From: DASVDK01 sp036381125 [NCBI: Thermodesulfobacteriota bacterium]
Lineage (GTDB): Bacteria; DASVDK01
DNA: 10,924 bases
Assembly: GCA_036381125.1 (NCBI GenBank)
Contig: DASVDK010000094.1
Coordinates: forward strand, 1 to 10,924
Direction of reading: 5' to 3'
Shown here piece after piece: positions 6,354 to 10,924 of this stretch. Every line of letters begins with the position of its first letter. The first letter of the stretch is position 1. The notes beneath the pieces were generated by a model that was not told where the DNA came from, made no database searches, and saw nothing but the letters and a program-made list of their open reading frames with translations. A program made the translations under genes and the position numbers.

Positions 6354-8515
6354 GCGACGAGCCGACGCCCGGCGCCGAGCCGCTGCGCGAGTTCCTCTCG
6401 GAGAGCGAGGAGCTCATCGAGAAGCTCGGGCGCGACCTGATCGCGCTCGACCAGGGCCTGCGCCGCGAGGGAGCCGGCGAGGCCGGCGCGGGGGGCGTCG
6501 ATCCCGAGCTGCTGAACGACATCTTCCGGGGGGCCCACTCGCTCAAGGGCCTCTCCGGCATGTTCGGCTTCAAGGGGCTCACCACCGTCTCGCACAACCT
6601 CGAGAACCTCCTCGACGCCCTCAGGCTCGGCCGGGTGGCGCTCGACGCGCAGGTACTCGACCTCCTGTTCGCCGGGCTCGACCTCCTCGGCCGGCAGGTC
6701 CGCGGCGTCGGGGAGGGGGGCTCCGAGGAGGGCGCCGACCTGGCCGAGATCGAGGCCTTCGTGGCCCGCCTCAACGAGGCCGCCGGTCGGCCCAGGACCG
6801 CGGCGACGAGCGCCGCGGCGGCGGGCGTCGACCCGGCGATCCTGGCGGTGCTCACGGAGTTCGAGGAGCACCGCCTCGACGAGAACGTCCGTGCGGGGCG
6901 GGGGCTCTACCGGGCGCGCGCGTCGTTCGACCTCGCCACCTTCGATCAGGGGCTGGCCGAGCTGACCGGGCGGCTGAAGAAGCAAGGCGAGGTCGTCACG
7001 ACGCTCCCCGGCGCGGCCGCCGCCGCCCCGGGCCGCATCGAGTTCGACGTCGTGTTCGCCACCGATCGCGCCGAGGCGGACCTGCGGGCCGCCCTCGCGG
7101 GGCTCGAGGCCGAGGTGTCGCCGCTCGTGGCCGCGCCCTCGCCGGCCGGGCGCGCCGAGGAGGCGCCGCAGGTGCCGGTCGCCCCGCAGAGGCCGGCGCC
7201 TGGGCCGGACGCCGATCGGGCCGAGCCGCGTCCGGCCGCGGGCGCCGCGCAGGCCGCCGAGGAGGCGGAGTCGAGCCTGCGGTCGGCGACGCAGACGGTC
7301 CGCGTCGACATCGCCAAGCTCGACGCGCTCATGACGATCGTCGGCGAGCTGGTCCTCGACAAGACGGTCATCGGCGGCATCGCCGAGGAGATGCGCCAGG
7401 CGGGCGGCGCCCCGACCCTCTCGGGCGCGCTCGCCAAGGCGACGCGCAGCCTCGGCAAGAAGCTGGCCGAGCTCCAGGAGCGGGTCATGGAGGTGCGGAT
7501 GGTCCCGCTCTCCCAGGCCTTCGACAAGATGGCCCGCACCGTCCGGAAGCTCTCGCGCGACGCCGGCAAGGAGGTCGACCTCGTCATCAGCGGCGCCGAC
7601 ACCAAGCTCGACAAGCTCATCGTCGAGGAGCTGGTCGACCCGCTCATGCACATCATCCGCAACGCCATCGACCACGGCATCGAGACGACCGACGAACGGG
7701 TCGAGCTGGGCAAGCCGGCCCGCGGCCGGATCGCCCTGCGGGCCTTCCAGAAGGGCAACCACGTCGTCATCGAGGTCGAGGACGACGGGCAGGGGATCGA
7801 CTTCGATCGGGTGCGCAGCGTCGCCGTCGCGCGGGGTCTGCTCGAGCCCGACGCCCCGCCCCTCAAGCCGCGCGAGGCGTTCGACCTCCTCTGCACGCCG
7901 GGCTTCACGACGCGGGACACCGTCACCGAGATCTCGGGCCGCGGCGTCGGCATGGACGCCGTGAGGACCGCCATCTCGCAGCTCTCCGGCGCCCTCGACC
8001 TCGAGACGACGCGCGGCGCCGGCACGAAGATGATCATCACGTTGCCGATGACCCTCGCCATCATCCAGGCGCTCGTCGTCGCCACGTGCGGCCGCACGTA
8101 CGCGATCCCGCTCAGCCAGGTGCAGGAGAACCTCATGATCGCGCCGGGCGACATCCGGACGGTGGAGCGGCGCGAGGTGATCCAGCTACGCGAGCGGACG
8201 CTGCCGCTCGCCCGGCTCGAGCGGATCTTCCGGCTCCGGCCGCCCGACGGGTGGCGTCCCGGCGGCGGCCGCGCCGACGGCAGCCTGTACGTGGTCGTCG
8301 TCGGGATGGGGGAGCGGAGCCTCGGCATCGTCGTGGACGAGCTGCTGGGCCAGCAAGACGTCGTCATCAAGTCGGTCGGCGAGCTCTTGAGGGGCGTCCG
8401 CGGCATCGCCGGCGCGGCCGACCTCGGCAACCAGCAGACCGTCCTCGTCCTCGACGTCGGGTCGCTCACCGACGAGGCGATCGCGCTCGCGGCCGGCCGG
8501 CGGGAGGTGGGGTGA
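6350..8515 (+). CDS. cheA: Chemosensory histidine kinase CheA
   Basis: The 721-residue protein has the full CheA order. Residues about 1-105 form the P1 (HPt) domain with phosphorylatable H63 in GAHSLKGLSGMFGF. Residues about 160-265 form a second domain (TEFEEHRLDENVRAG, then LKKQGEVVTTLP) that does not look like the E. coli P2 response-regulator-binding domain. A Pro/Ala linker follows to about 305. P3 dimerisation starts about 312 (QTVRVDIAKLDALMTIVGEL). P4 ATPase shows the N box N438-AIDH442, G1 box D478-DGQG, the F motif PGFTTRD and the G2 box G530-RGVGMD. P5, the CheW-like receptor-coupling domain, runs from about 566 to 712. All catalytic motifs are intact, and no C-terminal receiver is fused. 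The ATG at 6350 overlaps the previous stop and has GGGAGG at 6340-6345. Its stop shares one base with the ATG of the following cheW. Confidence 0.96.
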   Translation: MSDEPTPGAEPLREFLSESEELIEKLGRDLIALDQGLRREGAGEAGAGGVDPELLNDIFRGAHSLKGLSGMFGFKGLTTVSHNLENLLDALRLGRVALDAQVLDLLFAGLDLLGRQVRGVGEGGSEEGADLAEIEAFVARLNEAAGRPRTAATSAAAAGVDPAILAVLTEFEEHRLDENVRAGRGLYRARASFDLATFDQGLAELTGRLKKQGEVVTTLPGAAAAAPGRIEFDVVFATDRAEADLRAALAGLEAEVSPLVAAPSPAGRAEEAPQVPVAPQRPAPGPDADRAEPRPAAGAAQAAEEAESSLRSATQTVRVDIAKLDALMTIVGELVLDKTVIGGIAEEMRQAGGAPTLSGALAKATRSLGKKLAELQERVMEVRMVPLSQAFDKMARTVRKLSRDAGKEVDLVISGADTKLDKLIVEELVDPLMHIIRNAIDHGIETTDERVELGKPARGRIALRAFQKGNHVVIEVEDDGQGIDFDRVRSVAVARGLLEPDAPPLKPREAFDLLCTPGFTTRDTVTEISGRGVGMDAVRTAISQLSGALDLETTRGAGTKMIITLPMTLAIIQALVVATCGRTYAIPLSQVQENLMIAPGDIRTVERREVIQLRERTLPLARLERIFRLRPPDGWRPGGGRADGSLYVVVVGMGERSLGIVVDELLGQQDVVIKSVGELLRGVRGIAGAADLGNQQTVLVLDVGSLTDEAIALAAGRREVG

Positions 8516-9051
8516 TGACCGCGACGCGCGAGTGGCTCGACCTCGAGGCCGAGGCCCGCTTCACGCCCGTCGAGCTGCGCGAGGTCCAGACGGCCCCCGC
8601 CGAGGAGACGCGGCAGCTCCTCGCGTTCACGCTGGCCGGCGAGGAGTACGCGATCGAGATCGGCTCGATCGAGGAGATCGTGCGGGTCCGCCCGGTCACG
8701 GAGGTGCCGTTCGCGCCGCCGTTCTGCCCCGGCCTCGTCTCGCTGAGGGGCCGGATCGTCACGATCATCGACCTCAGGGTCCGGCTCGGCCTGCCGGCCG
8801 AGGCGCCGGGACGGGGCGCGCGCATCATCGTCTCCTCCGATCGGGGGCGCACCGTGGGGCTGCTCGTCGACGGGGTGTCCGGCGTCATCCGGCTCGGGCC
8901 CTCGGACCTCGAGGCGACGCCGGTCGTGGTCGGCGGGATCGACGGCGAGTTCGTGCAGGGGCTCGGCCGCATCGGCGGCCGGCTGGTGATCCTGCTCAAC
9001 CTGCCTCGGGTCCTCGAGTTCACGATCGAAGGGGACGGGGCGGCGCGGTAG
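8515..9051 (+). CDS. cheW: CheW coupling protein (first copy)
   Basis: CheW links CheA to chemoreceptors in the signalling array. The 178-residue protein has an N-terminal extension of about 33 residues (rich in Glu, starting MTATREWLDLEAEA) before the CheW fold. The fold begins RQLLAFTLAGEEYAIEIGSI, and continues with the signature FCPGLVSLRGRIVTIIDLR (about residues 72-90) and the GLLVDGVSGVIRL and LGRIGGRLVILLNL segments. The ATG at 8515 shares a base with the cheA stop and is preceded by GGGAGG at 8502-8507. It differs clearly from the second CheW (9481), so this is not a recent duplication; the two may serve different receptors or form different array contacts. The product is probably cytosolic, peripheral to the membrane array. 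Confidence 0.94.
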   Translation: MTATREWLDLEAEARFTPVELREVQTAPAEETRQLLAFTLAGEEYAIEIGSIEEIVRVRPVTEVPFAPPFCPGLVSLRGRIVTIIDLRVRLGLPAEAPGRGARIIVSSDRGRTVGLLVDGVSGVIRLGPSDLEATPVVVGGIDGEFVQGLGRIGGRLVILLNLPRVLEFTIEGDGAAR

Positions 9052-9058
9052 GCGTCTC

Positions 9059-9078
9059 GCGCGGCCCGGCGGCCGCGC
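9059..9078 (+). promoter_or_regulatory. Hairpin between cheW and the second cheY-like gene
   Basis: GCGCGGCC (9059-9066) and GGCCGCGC (9071-9078) form a perfect eight-pair stem with a CGGC loop. It begins 7 bases after the cheW stop and ends 22 bases before the next ATG. There is no U-tract. It may set differential expression or mRNA stability within the operon. Confidence 0.45.
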
Positions 9079-9100
9079 ACAACAAGGGGCGAAGGGCGCC

Positions 9101-9481
9101 ATGGCCGACAACGGCAAGACGATCCTCGTGGTGGAGGACGAGAAGACGCTGCTCAAGCTCGAGAGCATCCTCCTCAAGTCCAGGGGGTACCGGGTCATCG
9201 GCGCCACCTCGGGGAGCGAGGCGCTCGCGCTCGTGCAGCAGGAGAAGCCCGACCTCGTGCTGCTCGACGTGATGCTGCCCGGCATCGACGGCTTCAAGGT
9301 CTGCGCGCACCTCAAGGGGGCCGCCGAGACCAGGGACATCCCGGTCGTGATGCTCACGGCGCGGACCCGCCAGGAGGACATCGCCCGGGGGCGCGAGGTG
9401 GGCGCGAACGAGTACATCACCAAGCCGTTCCAGTCGGCCCAGGTGACCCGCGTGATCGCGCGCCTGCTCGGAGAGTCGTGA
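9101..9481 (+). CDS. CheY-like single-domain response regulator (second copy)
   Basis: This is a complete 126-residue receiver domain, with the acidic pocket E12-D13 in ILVVEDEKTLLKLES, phosphoacceptor D56 in LVLLDVMLPGIDGFKVC, T86 in VVMLTARTRQED and K108 in EYITKPF. It is only distantly similar to the receiver at 5973: the LLDVMLPGIDG and TARTRQED style is closer to transcription-type and gliding-type receivers than to motor CheY. It follows the hairpin at 9059-9078, after a 49-base gap, the largest within this operon. The ATG at 9101 has only a weak AAGGG-like ribosome binding site. The stop overlaps the next cheW. Two receivers next to one CheA suggest that one may be an output and the other a phosphate sink or second branch; this is inference. 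Confidence 0.92.
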   Translation: MADNGKTILVVEDEKTLLKLESILLKSRGYRVIGATSGSEALALVQQEKPDLVLLDVMLPGIDGFKVCAHLKGAAETRDIPVVMLTARTRQEDIARGREVGANEYITKPFQSAQVTRVIARLLGES

Positions 9482-10020
9482 TGACGACGACATCCGCCGC
9501 GACGACGGAGGCCCCCGCGCCCACGGAGCTGCAGCTCGTCTGCTTCCGCATGGGGGGCGAGGAGTTCGCGCTCGGGATCATGCGCGTCCGGGAGATCGTC
9601 CGCCCGCTCAAGGTCGTGCGCGTGCCGCGGGCGCCGTCGTTCGTCGAGGGGGTCGTGAACCTGCGCGGCGCGATCCTCCCGGTGATCGACCTCAGGCGGC
9701 GGTTCGGGCTGGCCGAGGGGGCCGACGAGCGGCGGGTCCGCTTCCTGGTCGTGGCCCTTCGGGACTCGGTGGTGATCTTCGTCGTGGACGAGGTGCACGA
9801 GGTCATGCGCGCCGCCCGCGAGGCGGTGCTGCCGGCGCCGGCGCTCGTGCGGGGGATGGACGCGAGCTACCTCCTGGGCGTGCTGCCGGTCGGCGACCGC
9901 CTGGTGATGCTCCTGCACCCGGAGCGCGTGCTGACGAGCGCCGAGACGGAGGAACTCAGGCGGCTCGAGGCCGAAGTGGCGGCCGGTGCGGCGGACGCGG
10001 GAGCCGAAGGGGAGGGGTGA
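9481..10020 (+). CDS. cheW: CheW coupling protein (second copy)
   Basis: The 179-residue protein has a short Thr/Ala/Pro leader, then the CheW fold: LQLVCFRMGGEEFALGIMRV, the motif FVEGVVNLRGAILPVIDLRRRFG, VVIFVVDEVHEVMRA and SYLLGVLPVGDRLVMLLH. It closes with an acidic, Ala-rich tail of about 30 residues that may be a short helix or disordered. The start could be GTG at 9478 or ATG at 9481; ATG is preferred, because GGAGAG at 9470-9475 has five bases of spacing to it but only two to the GTG. The stop is five bases before the next ATG. A second CheW near CheA suggests a second coupling role or an array with two CheW types. The protein is closer to the canonical family motif (NLRG..LPVIDLR) than the first copy. 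Confidence 0.94.
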   Translation: MTTTSAATTEAPAPTELQLVCFRMGGEEFALGIMRVREIVRPLKVVRVPRAPSFVEGVVNLRGAILPVIDLRRRFGLAEGADERRVRFLVVALRDSVVIFVVDEVHEVMRAAREAVLPAPALVRGMDASYLLGVLPVGDRLVMLLHPERVLTSAETEELRRLEAEVAAGAADAGAEGEG

Positions 10021-10025
10021 GCCCG

Positions 10026-10924
10026 ATGATCGTCAGCTGCGGAAGCTGCCAGAGCAAGTTCAGGATCGACCCGGCGAAGGTCCCGGCCTCGGGGACCCGA
10101 CTGCGTTGCCCGAAGTGCAAGGGGGTGATCACGGTCGGGCCGGCGACGCCGCCGGCCGCGCCGGCATCGGCCGCACCGGCTCGCGCCCCGGCGCCGGCTG
10201 CGGCTCCCGCACCGGGCCAGGCCGCGTCCCCTCCCCCCGGCGCGGGCCAGCCTCCGACGCAGGCGCCCGCGGCGCCCCTGGTCGTCGTCGCCCACGGCAA
10301 CGCCGCGTTCTGCGAGACGGTGGCGAGCTTCCTCGCGCGCAACCACTTCGGCTGCGAGACGGCGACCGACGGCGAGGCCGCGCTCGCCCTCGTCGCGGCG
10401 CGCCGGCCCGCGGCGCTGCTGGTCGACGTCGCCCTGCCGGGCGTCGTCGGCTACAAGGTCTGCGAGCAGATCAAGGCCGACCCCGCGCTCCAGGCGACGC
10501 GCGTCGTCCTCATCGGGGCGATCTACGACCGCTCGCGCTACCGCCGCCCGCCGGCCTCCCTCTACGGCTCGGACGCCTACATCGAGAAGCACGAGATCCC
10601 GGAGAAGCTCGTGCCGTTGCTGCGCAGCCTCCTGGCCGGCGAGACGGCCGCGCCGGAGGCCGGGAGCGCCGCGGCCCGGCCGGCGGCGAAGCCGGATGCG
10701 CCCGTCCCCGGCGCCGCGGCGGCGAAGTCGGCGCCGGCGCGGGAGCCCGCGGCCGCGCCGCCGAGGCCGCCGGCCGGCCCGGAGGCGGGCGGGTCGCCCG
10801 GCTCGGAGCAGGCTCGCCGCCTCGCCCGGATCATCGTGTCGGACATCGTGCTCTACAACCCCGACGTGGTGAAGCGGGGGATCGCCGAGGGGAACCTCCC
10901 CGACCTCCTCAAGGACGAGCTCAG
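10026..10924 (+). CDS. Zinc-ribbon plus receiver-like domain protein (3'-partial)
   Basis: The frame stays open from the ATG at 10026 to the end of the window (299 codons), so the gene continues beyond it. Residues 1-32 are a zinc ribbon of the MJ0042 type: C5-x2-C8 and C28-x2-C31. A Pro/Ala linker spans about 40-83. Residues about 85-205 are a receiver-like domain. It keeps the D134 phosphoacceptor position (LLVDVALPG) and the K in AYIEKHEI. However, the acidic pair is replaced by H90-G91 (VVVAHGN) and the usual Thr/Ser by Gly (VVLIGAI). A second low-complexity linker follows, then a conserved-looking helix EQARRLARIIVSDIVLYNPD (about residues 261-280). The IYDRSRYRRPPASLYGSDAY segment resembles a deltaproteobacterial family I recall, in which the receiver is degenerate. 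A ribosome binding site (GGAGGGG) lies at 10011-10017. Whether it is phosphorylated is doubtful; function unknown. Confidence 0.82.
   Translation, partial: MIVSCGSCQSKFRIDPAKVPASGTRLRCPKCKGVITVGPATPPAAPASAAPARAPAPAAAPAPGQAASPPPGAGQPPTQAPAAPLVVVAHGNAAFCETVASFLARNHFGCETATDGEAALALVAARRPAALLVDVALPGVVGYKVCEQIKADPALQATRVVLIGAIYDRSRYRRPPASLYGSDAYIEKHEIPEKLVPLLRSLLAGETAAPEAGSAAARPAAKPDAPVPGAAAAKSAPAREPAAAPPRPPAGPEAGGSPGSEQARRLARIIVSDIVLYNPDVVKRGIAEGNLPDLLKDEL

Noticed and set aside
5912-7762. Long - strand frame opposite the first receiver and cheA
   Set aside because: No recognisable domain; the translation is biased and repetitive, and the sense strand is fully explained.
6946-9918. Very long open frame on the - strand (990 codons)
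   Set aside because: It lies opposite cheA, both cheW genes and a cheY-like gene, all with clear family motifs. Its protein is low-complexity and Arg/Ser/Pro-rich, as expected from GC-rich codon structure.

Overview
The window is GC-rich bacterial DNA with all genes on the + strand, packed tightly with start/stop overlaps. Two functional blocks are visible. Gene order (ribD-ribE-ribBA-ribH-nusB), DUF4388 and zinc-ribbon/receiver proteins, and a sigma-54 type promoter suggest a deltaproteobacteria-like lineage (Myxococcota, Desulfobacterota, Binatota or a similar uncultured group). This placement is inference; no rRNA or other taxonomic marker is present.

Block 1 (1-4160) is the riboflavin operon. 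It holds the reductase half of RibD (its deaminase half lies upstream of the window), riboflavin synthase (ribE), the fused DHBP synthase/GTP cyclohydrolase II (ribBA), lumazine synthase (ribH) and the antitermination factor nusB. Last comes a 205-aa protein that looks like only the N-terminal, non-catalytic domain of leucyl aminopeptidase (peptidase M17). ribBA supplies both precursors, RibD processes the pyrimidine, RibH condenses the branches and RibE makes riboflavin. Any FMN riboswitch would lie upstream of the window.

A spacer at 4161-4348 has nested hairpins (possible terminator) followed by a sigma-70-like promoter. It leads to a monocistronic-looking gene (4349-5797) encoding a DUF4388 domain, a Pro/Ala-rich linker and a GAF-like domain.

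Block 2 (5973 to the window end) is a chemosensory signalling operon: a CheY-like receiver, the histidine kinase CheA, CheW, a second CheY-like receiver, a second CheW, and a zinc-ribbon plus receiver protein that runs off the window. The 175-base spacer before it holds a near-consensus sigma-54 (-24/-12) promoter. Upstream of that promoter are a perfect 23-base palindrome, which overlaps the previous stop codon, and a second long inverted repeat. These suggest activator-dependent control of the chemosensory operon. No methyl-accepting receptor, CheR or CheB is present in the window, so the input and adaptation parts are unknown.

The most interesting points are the sigma-54 promoter with its palindromes, the degenerate receiver in the last protein, the His-to-Gln change at a metal-ligand position of the RibB domain, and the free-standing M17 N-terminal domain next to nusB. 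I see no mobile element, CRISPR array, tRNA or rRNA.
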